Assembly: GCA_028714695.1 (NCBI GenBank)
Contig: JAQTLX010000007.1
Span: forward strand, 1-64,000
DNA from: Ignavibacteria bacterium
Lineage (GTDB): Bacteria > Bacteroidota > Ignavibacteria > Tepidaquicellales > Tepidaquicellaceae
Length of the DNA stretch: 64,000 bases
Direction of reading: 5' to 3'
Shown: piece after piece, positions 17,052-24,534 of the stretch
Layout of the letters: each line of letters starts with the position of its first letter
Position numbering within the stretch: position 1 is the first letter of the stretch
Program-made: the position numbers and the translations under genes
The notes under the pieces: generated by a model
Seen by the model: the letters and a program-made list of their open reading frames with translations, nothing else
Databases searched by the model: none
What the model was told of the DNA's origin: nothing

Positions 17052-17861
17052 ATGAAAACATTTAATTTAACAACAGCGCTGATTGTTGCTTGTTTGTTCC
17101 TGGCTTTCAATATACAGGCACAGGAAAAAGCCAACGGCACGGCAGCAAGATTTAATAATTCGGTTTATATATCCCAGTCTATTCCGGGAAACATGAATTC
17201 GGGTCAGATTTATAACGTTTCCGTTTCAATGAAAAATTCGGGAGAAAGCGTATGGAAACAGGGAAATTACACGCTTAAAATGACTAATCTTTCCGAATCT
17301 TATATTAAGACATGGAACATAAGCAGTGTTGATGTCAACTCAACGGTTAATAACGGAGATGTCATAGTGTTCAATTTCGCAGTGACAGCACCGCTAACAG
17401 AAGGAAATTATTCAATGCAATGGCAGATGGCAGACGGTAATTCATATTTCGGCGAACCTACGGTAAATGCACCGGTTGTAGTTTCCGGAATGACAATCAG
17501 AGAAAAGGAAACTGATTTCATAAACATCAATTCGAAATTTGTTTCTCAAAACGTTCAGAGTGAAATGGATGCGGGGCAGACATACGATATGACGGTTATT
17601 ATGAAAAACACGGGAAGCGTGATATGGAAACCGGGAGATTATAAACTAAAAGTATCGACAAAAGGCGGCGATAATACAGGCGATTGGTCGGTAGCCAATG
17701 TCGAACTGTCGAGTGATGTATATCCGAATTCCGAAGTTACTTTTAATTTCAAGGTAACTGCTCCGGCAAAAGACGGCACCTATAATTTTCAGTGTCAGAC
17801 TGTAAAAGAAGGTAAATATTTCGGCGAACCTACAACTAACGTAATAGTAAAAGTGAATTAA
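17052..17861 (+). CDS. Exported protein with two NBR1-like (FW) Ig-type domains
   Basis: 269 residues: a signal peptide ending NIQA near residue 24, then two similar domains of about 115 residues (about 35-145 and 155-268). Both have the NBR1/ILRUN four-tryptophan layout: YNVSVSMKNSGESVWKQGNYTLKM then WNISSVDV, FNFAVTAPLTEGNYSMQWQM and YFGEPT; and YDMTVIMKNTGSVIWKPGDYKLKV then WSVANVEL, FKVTAPAKDGTYNFQCQ and YFGEPT. This domain is known from autophagy receptors and from exported bacterial proteins, where it is an Ig-like module. No catalytic site is seen. It carries motif copy 2 upstream. Confidence 0.78.
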   Translation: MKTFNLTTALIVACLFLAFNIQAQEKANGTAARFNNSVYISQSIPGNMNSGQIYNVSVSMKNSGESVWKQGNYTLKMTNLSESYIKTWNISSVDVNSTVNNGDVIVFNFAVTAPLTEGNYSMQWQMADGNSYFGEPTVNAPVVVSGMTIREKETDFININSKFVSQNVQSEMDAGQTYDMTVIMKNTGSVIWKPGDYKLKVSTKGGDNTGDWSVANVELSSDVYPNSEVTFNFKVTAPAKDGTYNFQCQTVKEGKYFGEPTTNVIVKVN

Positions 17862-17897
17862 GTAAGTGAAGTACTAATGAAATCGAAAATACACATT

Positions 17898-17926
17898 GAA
17901 AAGAGAGAATATGCCTCTCTTTTCTT
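17898..17926 (+). terminator. Rho-independent terminator
   Basis: GAAAAGAGAG and CTCTCTTTTC flank a 7-base loop, giving a perfect 10-bp stem with a T-rich end downstream of the NBR1-like gene. Confidence 0.85.
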
Positions 17927-17967
17927 CGTTTTCAGCCGGTTTATTACTTTTACTACATCTTATGGAT

Positions 17968-17986
17968 TAGTTCGTTTTTCATCCCT
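17968..17986 (+). promoter_or_regulatory. Tandem regulator motif, copy 3 (upstream of kaiC-like gene)
   Basis: TAGTTCGT and TCATCCCT half-sites, 11-bp period, 157 bp before the KaiC-like ATG. Nearly the same distance as copy 4 (158 bp). Confidence 0.65.
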
Positions 17987-18124
17987 TTGATTAATTTAAT
18001 CATAGTAAATTTCTTCGTAAATTGATTGGAATACAAAATACGAATACCCAAAAATCCCAGGATGTAAAATCAAAGATATAGAGGTAAGATAGAGGTAAGA
18101 AAGAAATTATAAAATTAAAGTATA

Positions 18125-19873
18125 ATGAAGAAATTGAAATCGCGGAATAAAAGACGAAATATATTTAAGCCTCAAACGCTTCCTAAATCTCCGACCAGCA
18201 TTCAGGGGTTGGATGAAATTACCGGCGGAGGACTACCGAAAGGCAGACCGACACTGATATGCGGAAGTGCGGGCTGCGGGAAGACGCTGTTTGCTATGGA
18301 ATTTTTAGTCCGCGGAGCGACGCTGTATGATGAACCGGGTGTATTTATTTCTTTTGAAGAAACCGAAAAAGAACTGACAGCAAATGTGGCTTCTCTTGGA
18401 TTCGATTTGAACGGTCTTGCAGCAAAGAAAAAACTCCGGCTTGAACATATTAACATCGATAGGGGAGAGATTGAAGAAAAAGGCGAATATGATTTAAAAG
18501 GATTATTCGTGCGTATTCATAATGCAATCGAAAGTATTGGTGCAAAGCGCGTAGTGCTCGATACAATCGAATATCTTTTTTCTGCTCTGCCTAATCCGAT
18601 AATATTACGTACGGAATTGCGAAGATTATTCGGTTGGCTGAAAAAAATGGGAGTTACGACTATAATAACAGGTGAACGAGGCGATGGTAGTCTGACCCGT
18701 CAGGGATTGGAAGAGTATGTTTCCGATTGCGTAATTCTTCTTGACCATCGGGTAAAAGATCAATCGTCCATAAGACGGCTGCGGATAGTAAAATACCGGG
18801 GTTCGACACACGGAACCAATGAATATCCTTTCCTGATTGACGAAGACGGCTTCTCCGTTTTGCCGGTCACTTCTCTTGGATTAAATCACACATCAACGAG
18901 AGAAAGAATTTCTACGGGTATTCCGCGTCTTGATACAATGCTGTCAGGCAAGGGATACTTTCGCGGCAGCACAGTGCTTGTGTCCGGTACGGCAGGTACG
19001 GGCAAAACAAGTCTTGCGGCTCAATTTGTAGAAGCGGCGTGCAAACGCGGCGAAAAGGTTCTTTACTTCGCTTTTGAAGAATCACCAAGCCAGTTTATGA
19101 GAAATATGTCTTCTATCGGAATAAACTTAGAACAATGGGTGAAAAAAGGATTACTTTACTTTCATGCAACGCGTCCTACGCTTCATGGATTGGAACATCA
19201 CCTAACAACAACCATTAAAATAATTACAAGAGTTCAGCCTCAAATAGTAATTCTTGATCCTATTGATGCATTTGTGATAGGCGGAAACCAGACTGAAGTT
19301 AAAATTATGCTACTGCGTCTTGTTGACTTCTTGAAGATGAGAAATATTACCGCTTTCTTTGCAAGTCTCACAAATTCAGGCGAAGAACAGGAACTTACGG
19401 ATATGTCAATATCATCTCTTATCGATACGTGGCTGCTACTTCGTGATATTGAGATTGGAGGCGAGCGAAACAGAGGACTTTATATACTTAAATCGCGCGG
19501 TATGGATCATTCAAACCAGATAAGGGAGTTTATACTCACTGACCACGGCATTGAATTATTGGATGTTTATGTCGGACCTGAAGGCGTATTGACAGGTTCT
19601 GCAAGGCTGACGCAGGAAGCCAAAAACGATGCGGAACAGTTATTGCGCAAACAGGAAATTGAAAGCAGACAATTCGGACTCGAATTGAAACGCGCGGCAA
19701 ATGAAGCGCATATTGTTGTCCTGAAATCCGAATTCAAAGAAGAAGAATCAGAAACACTAAAGATAATTAAGACAGAAAAAGCAAAAGTTGAAATGTTTGC
19801 TCAAGATAAGAAAAAAATGGCAGAAAGCCGAAAAGCGGACGTTATTCCCAAAAAAAAGGCGCGTAAAGTGTAA
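18125..19873 (+). CDS. kaiC: KaiC-like double RecA-domain ATPase
   Basis: 582 residues with two KaiC/RecA domains. Walker A motifs are GSAGCGKT (47-54) and GTAGTGKT (about 287-294); paired catalytic glutamates appear as SFEET and AFEES. In the second domain the KaiC autophosphorylation segment is kept as LTDMSISSLIDT: Ser430-Ser431 align with cyanobacterial Ser431-Thr432, and Thr425 with Thr426. A 65-residue charged, coiled-coil-like extension follows residue 515 and makes the protein longer than the 519-residue KaiC. No kaiA or kaiB is adjacent. Orphan KaiC proteins are linked with stress signalling in other bacteria. Motif copy 3 lies upstream. Confidence 0.88.
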   Translation: MKKLKSRNKRRNIFKPQTLPKSPTSIQGLDEITGGGLPKGRPTLICGSAGCGKTLFAMEFLVRGATLYDEPGVFISFEETEKELTANVASLGFDLNGLAAKKKLRLEHINIDRGEIEEKGEYDLKGLFVRIHNAIESIGAKRVVLDTIEYLFSALPNPIILRTELRRLFGWLKKMGVTTIITGERGDGSLTRQGLEEYVSDCVILLDHRVKDQSSIRRLRIVKYRGSTHGTNEYPFLIDEDGFSVLPVTSLGLNHTSTRERISTGIPRLDTMLSGKGYFRGSTVLVSGTAGTGKTSLAAQFVEAACKRGEKVLYFAFEESPSQFMRNMSSIGINLEQWVKKGLLYFHATRPTLHGLEHHLTTTIKIITRVQPQIVILDPIDAFVIGGNQTEVKIMLLRLVDFLKMRNITAFFASLTNSGEEQELTDMSISSLIDTWLLLRDIEIGGERNRGLYILKSRGMDHSNQIREFILTDHGIELLDVYVGPEGVLTGSARLTQEAKNDAEQLLRKQEIESRQFGLELKRAANEAHIVVLKSEFKEEESETLKIIKTEKAKVEMFAQDKKKMAESRKADVIPKKKARKV

Positions 19874-19893
19874 TACTATTAATTGCTTTGATC

Positions 19894-19930
19894 AAAAAGA
19901 AGAGGGTGATACTGCTCTCTTCTTTTTTTT
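19894..19930 (+). terminator. Rho-independent terminator
   Basis: AAAAAGAAGAG pairs with CTCTTCTTTTT around a 13-base loop and ends in eight Ts, 20 bp after the KaiC-like stop. Confidence 0.85.
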
Positions 19931-19986
19931 ATGCATTTTCTGTGCAATTGATATGTGCCATACGTTTAAGACTCGCTCCAGTGGTG

Positions 19987-20005
19987 TAGTCCCTTTTTCA
20001 TCCCT
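19987..20005 (+). promoter_or_regulatory. Tandem regulator motif, copy 4 (upstream of ytxH-like gene)
   Basis: TAGTCCCT and TCATCCCT half-sites, 11-bp period, 158 bp before the YtxH ATG. A perfect TAnnTTTG box lies 42 bp downstream of the motif start. Confidence 0.68.
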
Positions 20006-20028
20006 TTAGCGGATTTACATTACTCCGG

Positions 20029-20036
20029 TATGTTTG
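20029..20036 (+). promoter_or_regulatory. Bacteroidota -7 box for the ytxH-like gene
   Basis: TATGTTTG matches TAnnTTTG. With transcription starting about 7 bases later, the leader would be about 100 nt and the tandem motif would occupy roughly -56 to -38, a position typical of an activator. Confidence 0.5.
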
Positions 20037-20144
20037 TAGATTAGAGCATGAAATAATTATAGAAAATTGAGTAATCCGGTATGTATTTCGGGAATTATTG
20101 ATTCTATTTTGAACACAATTAATTATTAAAACAGAAAGAACATT

Positions 20145-20453
20145 ATGAGTGAAAAAATAAAAATAAAAGGGCTCTTTGCGGGATTTATTCTTGGCGGGGC
20201 AATCGGAGGTACAATAGCATTGCTGTATGCGCCTAAATCCGGGAAGCATCTTAGAAGTGAAATAAGTTGGAAGGCAAAGGAACTTACCGAAGACTGGAAA
20301 AAAAATGCAGATTGTATGTCTAAGAATGTAAAGGAAAATGCGGAAAATATGCTTGACGGTGCAAAAGAACTTCTTAATGCAGGCAAAAAGAAAATTGCAG
20401 CCGACACGGAAAATTTAAAAACAAAAGAAAAAAATCATAATAAATTTTTGTAA
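20145..20453 (+). CDS. YtxH domain protein
   Basis: 102 residues. The N-terminal hydrophobic glycine-rich segment GLFAGFILGGAIGGTIALLYAPKSGKHLR is the YtxH (PF12732) signature. A Lys/Glu/Asn-rich amphipathic helix fills the rest (ELTEDWKKNADCM, NVKENAENMLDGAKELL). YtxH proteins are small membrane-anchored proteins often induced by general stress. The shared upstream motif (copy 4) fits that picture. Confidence 0.85.
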   Translation: MSEKIKIKGLFAGFILGGAIGGTIALLYAPKSGKHLRSEISWKAKELTEDWKKNADCMSKNVKENAENMLDGAKELLNAGKKKIAADTENLKTKEKNHNKFL

Positions 20454-20552
20454 TATCTAATCCCTTTTCGGGTTCAGGGATTTACACAGAGTTATAATAT
20501 TAATGATTAATAAAAGTAAATTTATTATAAACGTAAGTAAAAAAATATTTAT

Positions 20553-21056
20553 ATGAAAAAAATAATGATAGTTGTATTGTTTCTTATTGTTCCTTTCCTG
20601 GCATCGCAGGCTCAACTAAAAGAACGCGACAATCTGCTCGGAGGTACAATAGGATTCTGGACATACCATAATTCGCCTACATTCGGCGTAAATTATGAAA
20701 ATGAAGTCACACAGGCGGGTATAGGAACAATAGGCGTAGGAGGCTTGCTCAGGTTCTCCAGTTATAAAAATGATTATTACAATGATAATAATTCGAATTT
20801 ATTCATTGGAGCACAGGGCAACTTTAACTTCAACGAAATAGGAAGCGGAAAATTCGTACCATTCCTTGGGCTGGTACTGGGATTTTATTCCTCTTCGCCC
20901 GGAAATGATTTCGAGTCCAAAAACAGCGGACTGTGGCTCTCGGGTCAGGGCGGAATGAGATACTTTTTCAGCGAAAATGTCGCGGGTGTCGTAAGAATCG
21001 GTTTTGGAAGTTTCAATTTTAATGCTCTCGAACTGGGTGTTGATTTTAAGTTTTAA
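20553..21056 (+). CDS. Small outer-membrane beta-barrel protein
   Basis: 167 residues with a signal peptide (MKKIMIVVLFLIVPFLASQAQ) and alternating aromatic/glycine strands ending in Phe (LELGVDFKF), the pattern of small eight-stranded OmpX/OmpW-like porin-family barrels. No enzymatic motif. It lies between motif-bearing genes; the sequence before it has a hairpin-like AATCCC/GGGATT element instead of a clear copy of the motif. Confidence 0.72.
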   Translation: MKKIMIVVLFLIVPFLASQAQLKERDNLLGGTIGFWTYHNSPTFGVNYENEVTQAGIGTIGVGGLLRFSSYKNDYYNDNNSNLFIGAQGNFNFNEIGSGKFVPFLGLVLGFYSSSPGNDFESKNSGLWLSGQGGMRYFFSENVAGVVRIGFGSFNFNALELGVDFKF

Positions 21057-21116
21057 AGCAAAGCGCAATATAAGTTTGTGTACTGAATCAGGTCTGTTCT
21101 CATTGGGCGGACAGGG

Positions 21117-21150
21117 ACCGGCGAATTAAAAATTAAAGTGATTCGCCGGT
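21117..21150 (+). terminator. Stem-loop after the barrel gene
   Basis: ACCGGCGAAT and ATTCGCCGGT form a perfect 10-bp stem with a 14-base AT loop, 61 bp after the stop. It has no clear T run, so it may be an mRNA 3'-stabilising hairpin instead of an intrinsic terminator. Confidence 0.55.
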
Positions 21151-21285
21151 AGTGCATTTGTTTACAATTTAAAATAAATGAATATAAAAATACCTCTGTA
21201 TCAATCACGGTTTACGTTCCCCTCGTTTTTTTCCCTGTAATATTAATTGCTTTGCATTCAGCGCGGATATCTACACCATCGGGAT

Positions 21286-21304
21286 TAGTCCGTTTTTCAA
21301 CTGT
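21286..21304 (+). promoter_or_regulatory. Tandem regulator motif, copy 5 (upstream of small membrane protein)
   Basis: TAGTCCGT and TCAACTGT half-sites, 11-bp period, 100 bp before the ATG at 21386. The second half-site is weaker than in other copies. Confidence 0.6.
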
Positions 21305-21385
21305 TAGGACTATTTAAATTACAATCAATCATACTTACATTGTTAAAGTCAGATAACGAAATTATAAATTTAAAAATATATTAAA

Positions 21386-21703
21386 ATGAGAAAAATTATT
21401 TTCGCAGCCATCATAGTGTTATTCTACACTCAACTTGTAAGCGCTCAGAGTACTGTCAAAAAAGAAAATTATTTGGTTTCTATGAAAGGCGCGCATACAT
21501 TCGAGGAAGTCTATACATCTCTAGCGGATGCATACGGAATTAAAAACATTCAATTCGTCGAACTAAAAAACGGCAGTTATATTCCCGTAAGAACTGATGA
21601 AGTAAAAGGTATAAATCAGGTTCAGGTAAGCATGGAAGTTATAACGATATTTGCAATAATAGGCGCTGTCCTTGTTGCAGTCTTAATACTAAGGGCTATA
21701 TAG
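21386..21703 (+). CDS. Small exported protein with C-terminal membrane anchor, unknown function
   Basis: 105 residues: a signal peptide (MRKIIFAAIIVLFYTQLVSAQ), a short soluble domain of about 60 residues (SMKGAHTFEEVYTSLADAYGI onward) and a C-terminal hydrophobic helix (about 83-105, VITIFAIIGAVLVAVLILRAI in pieces). The layout suggests a periplasmic domain tethered by its C-terminus. I recognise no family. Motif copy 5 upstream places it with the response regulator/KaiC set. Confidence 0.7.
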   Translation: MRKIIFAAIIVLFYTQLVSAQSTVKKENYLVSMKGAHTFEEVYTSLADAYGIKNIQFVELKNGSYIPVRTDEVKGINQVQVSMEVITIFAIIGAVLVAVLILRAI

Positions 21704-21723
21704 AAATGACAATTTATTAATCG

Positions 21724-21750
21724 TGCTGCCCCGGAATTGCCGGAGGCAGC
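21724..21750. terminator. Stem-loop between convergent genes
   Basis: GCTGCC and GGCAGC arms enclose a second CCGG/CCGG pairing, giving a GC-rich hairpin between the small membrane protein and the sigma factor gene. T tract is weak on the plus strand. Confidence 0.5.
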
Positions 21751-21830
21751 CGTATTAATAAAAATAGTTTTGAATAGAAAAGGCAGGGGTTTATAAATTT
21801 TCAAAGACGGTTCTTTATGTCTTTTAACCA

Positions 21831-22397
21831 TTATCCCGATAATGAATACTGTTCGACATTATATCCTTTGGATTTGCCGTATTCCGATAGTTTCTGACCG
21901 AGTAGTTTTCTTCCTCTGTGCAGCCTGCTTCTAACCGTTCCAACCGGACAAAGAACAAATTCCGAAATTTCTTCGTAACTAAGACCTTCAAGGTCACACA
22001 GTATGATTACTGTTTTGAAATCATCTCTCAGGGAATTTAATGCGTTGACAACATCATCGTCAAGCAAGTTTGAAAAAACGTTTTCCTGAAGATCGTTAGT
22101 TTCATAATTAACCGATCTGATATTGTCAAAGAAATTTTCGATGTCTTCGTACGATATCATTCCCGGTGTTTTCGAGTTTTTCCTGTGGCCATTGATGAAA
22201 AGATTCTTCATTATTTTAAAAAGCCAGGCTCTGCAATTAGAACCTCTTTCATATTTGTGGAAAAAACGGTAAGCCCTTATATAAGTGTCCTGAAGTAAAT
22301 CATCAGCGTCCAGGTGATTCCGCGTGTTTTTATATGCGAAGTTATATAATGTCTTCATGTGCGGAAGGGCTATGCTTTCAAACTCTTCTTTCATATC
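21831..22397 (-). CDS. ECF-type RNA polymerase sigma factor
   Basis: 188 residues from the chosen ATG. Region 2 is seen in LDADDLLQDTYIRAYRFFHKYERGSNCRAWLFKIMKN (in pieces) and region 4 in LEGLSYEEISEFVLCPVGTVRSRLHRGRKLL. An upstream in-frame ATG at 22448 is possible, but starting at MKEEFES fits the family and puts motif copy 6 about 105 bp upstream, close to the distance in copy 5. No anti-sigma (zinc-finger HC2) gene follows, which is unusual for this kind of ECF factor. It sits at the edge of the motif-linked set and may be part of its control. Confidence 0.92.
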   Translation of the reverse strand, partial: DMKEEFESIALPHMKTLYNFAYKNTRNHLDADDLLQDTYIRAYRFFHKYERGSNCRAWLFKIMKNLFINGHRKNSKTPGMISYEDIENFFDNIRSVNYETNDLQENVFSNLLDDDVVNALNSLRDDFKTVIILCDLEGLSYEEISEFVLCPVGTVRSRLHRGRKLLGQKLSEYGKSKGYNVEQYSLSG

Positions 22398-22483
22398 CTT
22401 GATTATTAAATGGTTAATAAATAAAATTTTGTTTAAATCTATTATCAATTTAATAAGTTATACACGGAAAATATATAGTTCTC

Positions 22484-22502
22484 AAAGACGATAAATGGAC
22501 TA
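22484..22502 (-). promoter_or_regulatory. Tandem regulator motif, copy 6 (upstream of ECF sigma gene)
   Basis: Read on the minus strand: TAGTCCAT then TCGTCTTT with an 11-bp period, followed by GAGAACTATATA. The extension matches copy 1 (AAGAACTATATG), so the response regulator and sigma promoters are the closest pair. Confidence 0.65.
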
Positions 22503-22638
22503 ATCCGTTAGGGCTAGTAAATTCTATTATATATAAAAGCAGGGTTAAACAGGACTTAACAAATATTCAAACATATAAAATTTTCGATTTATATGCATGC
22601 ATAAATGCAAAAAATAAACTTATTATAAACGCCCGATA

Positions 22639-23712
22639 TTAGTTTTCGATTTTCAGCAGGAGCATTTCATTTGAAAAACCCGGTCCTAAAGCCAGCATTA
22701 ATCCGTAACCGTTCTTGAATCCGTTACTGATGAATTTATCCAGCATATACAGAACAGTTACGCTCGACATGTTTCCGTAGTTTCTTAGAATATCCCTGCT
22801 TATTTTCAGTTCGCCGTTTTTGAATCCCAGGGATTCTTCGTAGGCATTTAAAACTTTTGCACCGCCGGGGTGGAAAATGAAGTTAGTGATATCGTTTATG
22901 TCAAGATTATTCTTTCCGAGGAACAGGTCTATGTCTTTCTTCAGGTCACGGCGTATAATATCGGGTATTTCCTTTCCGAAAATTACTTTAAAACCCGAGT
23001 CTATGATTTCCCATCCCATAACACCTGCCGCATCGTAATATAATTTGCTTTCGGAAAAAATAATGTCAATTTTGGTTTTTGCATTTTGGCAGTATCTGTC
23101 AAATGCTTTATCGCCGGCAACGAGTACGCAAGCAGCACCGTCTGAAAATAAACTTGCGGCGATGAAATTGCTTTTTGAAAATTCATCATCAATAAATGTG
23201 AGAGAACAGAGTTCAACGGCTGCAATAACTATCACCGCATCGGGATTTGCTTTTGCAATAGTGTTTGCCTTCGCAAGTGCGGATACTCCTCCCGCGCACC
23301 CCAGCCCCCATAAAGGCATTCGGTTAATGTTCTTGTTTAAACGCATTTTGTTTGTAATAAGAGAATCAATGCTCGGCGCTGCAAGTCCTGTTGTGTTGAC
23401 GTAAATTATATCGGTAATAACGGATTTGTCGATTGAGGCTTTTTTGAGACAATCCTCGACCGCTATTACCGAATAATCAAGCGCTATGTTCTGATATATA
23501 CGGTTTTTCTCAGAAAAAGACGGCTTGCCGCCGTATTGTATTATAGGCCGGCATAAATTTCTTCTGTCAATTTCGGAATTATCGAATACGGAAAGCATTT
23601 TATCAATGTTTGAATAGGCATTTTGAAATATTATTCCTGCCGCTTGTTTTACGGTATCCTGCGGGACCGAATTCTCAAAATCAGTTTTTGAAACTGCTAT
23701 TATTTTTGGCAT
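22639..23712 (-). CDS. Type III polyketide synthase (chalcone/stilbene synthase-like)
   Basis: 357 residues, the usual length of bacterial type III PKS. The catalytic triad is complete: Cys139 (WGLGCAGG), His281 (FIFHPGG) and Asn314 (NYGNMSS), with a C-terminal GYGLMLALGPGFSNEMLLL block. Such enzymes condense a starter acyl-CoA with malonyl-CoA to alkylresorcinols, alkylpyrones or similar. Bacterial homologues often sit beside a methyltransferase or oxidase; none is present here, so the product is unknown. It lies upstream of the sigma gene on the same strand, 242 bp apart. Confidence 0.92.
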   Translation of the reverse strand: MPKIIAVSKTDFENSVPQDTVKQAAGIIFQNAYSNIDKMLSVFDNSEIDRRNLCRPIIQYGGKPSFSEKNRIYQNIALDYSVIAVEDCLKKASIDKSVITDIIYVNTTGLAAPSIDSLITNKMRLNKNINRMPLWGLGCAGGVSALAKANTIAKANPDAVIVIAAVELCSLTFIDDEFSKSNFIAASLFSDGAACVLVAGDKAFDRYCQNAKTKIDIIFSESKLYYDAAGVMGWEIIDSGFKVIFGKEIPDIIRRDLKKDIDLFLGKNNLDINDITNFIFHPGGAKVLNAYEESLGFKNGELKISRDILRNYGNMSSVTVLYMLDKFISNGFKNGYGLMLALGPGFSNEMLLLKIEN

Positions 23713-23835
23713 TTATCTATGTTATACTATTAAAACATTTTTTGCATGTTTAAAATTACGTGCGCCTATTTATATATGTTGTTCATTCGGAATATTATAT
23801 ATTATTTTCAAATATGTTTTAAAGAAAGGAGCGTT

Positions 23836-24070
23836 ATGAAAAGCGGCGTATGCGTTAAATGCTCGAACAAGAGCGTGTATAAAAGCAAAAAGGGCGTTAA
23901 GTGGGCAACAGGCGGCGGGCATGTACGTTGAAAATCTAAAAAGTATTCTTGTATTTCCTGCCGAGTATGATTCGTATATTTGCACCACCTGCGGATATGT
24001 TGAAACGTATCTGACGGACGATAGCAAATTCCCTGAAATAGAAAAAGCAGATAAATGGACAAAGGTCTGA
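23836..24070 (+). pseudogene. Small zinc-ribbon protein gene with a frameshift
   Basis: The first frame begins MKSGVCVKCSNKSVYKSKKG and stops at 23931. Removing one G from the GGCGGCGGGC tract near 23916-23923 joins it to a second frame with YVENLKSILVFPAEYDSYI and CTTCGYVETYL, ending WTKV at 24070. The joined product (about 77 residues) has CxxC pairs at each end and matches the small zinc-ribbon proteins that end in CTTCGYxE. An AAAGGA-type ribosome site precedes the ATG. The break may be a true frameshift or a sequencing error in the G/C tract. Confidence 0.72.
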
Positions 24071-24194
24071 TGAAGCACAAGGAACCACTCTGCAATTTTT
24101 TATGATAAGAATTGTTCCATATATAAACCCGGATTTTTTTTATCTTATTAAAAATAAATTGCTTTAATATACTTATTACTTTATTTTACTTTTG

Positions 24195-24524
24195 ATGGTT
24201 AAGTACACTTATATTGCAATATTTATATTGAGTCTTGTTTCGGGCATTATCCTATATGGCTGCGACGGCTTGTTTCCTTCCGCTTCCAAACCTACTGTCC
24301 CCGGCGATCACACTGTAAACTACGGAGGCTTTCTTCATAAAGGCGGCGAAAGCGGAAACGGAAAAGGGATTACGCCCGATGAGTGTGAAGACTGCCATTC
24401 CCTTGACCTGAAAGGTAAAGTCAGTAAAATTAACGGTGTATATACATGGGCGCCTTCCTGCCTACAGTGCCACGGCGAAGTATGGAAAAGAGGCGGCAAT
24501 AACGGAAATAATACAACACAATAA
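24195..24524 (+). CDS. Small diheme c-type cytochrome lipoprotein
   Basis: 109 residues with a lipoprotein signal ending LYGC (Cys near residue 23) and two CxxCH heme sites, CEDCH and CLQCH, in the C-terminal half. It should be a membrane-anchored periplasmic electron carrier. A TTG three bases earlier is possible, but the ATG at 24195 is preferred. It is the first gene of the TlpA-DUF4266-DUF3570-NusG II-ApbE series, so its hemes may exchange electrons with a flavinylated partner. Confidence 0.85.
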   Translation: MVKYTYIAIFILSLVSGIILYGCDGLFPSASKPTVPGDHTVNYGGFLHKGGESGNGKGITPDECEDCHSLDLKGKVSKINGVYTWAPSCLQCHGEVWKRGGNNGNNTTQ

Positions 24525-24534
24525 TTTTGTAAAT

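Noticed and set aside
20455-20490. A seventh copy of the tandem motif upstream of the barrel gene (TAATCCCTTTTCGGG).
   Set aside because: The second half-site and 11-bp phasing are missing; the sequence is better described as an AATCCC/GGGATT hairpin.
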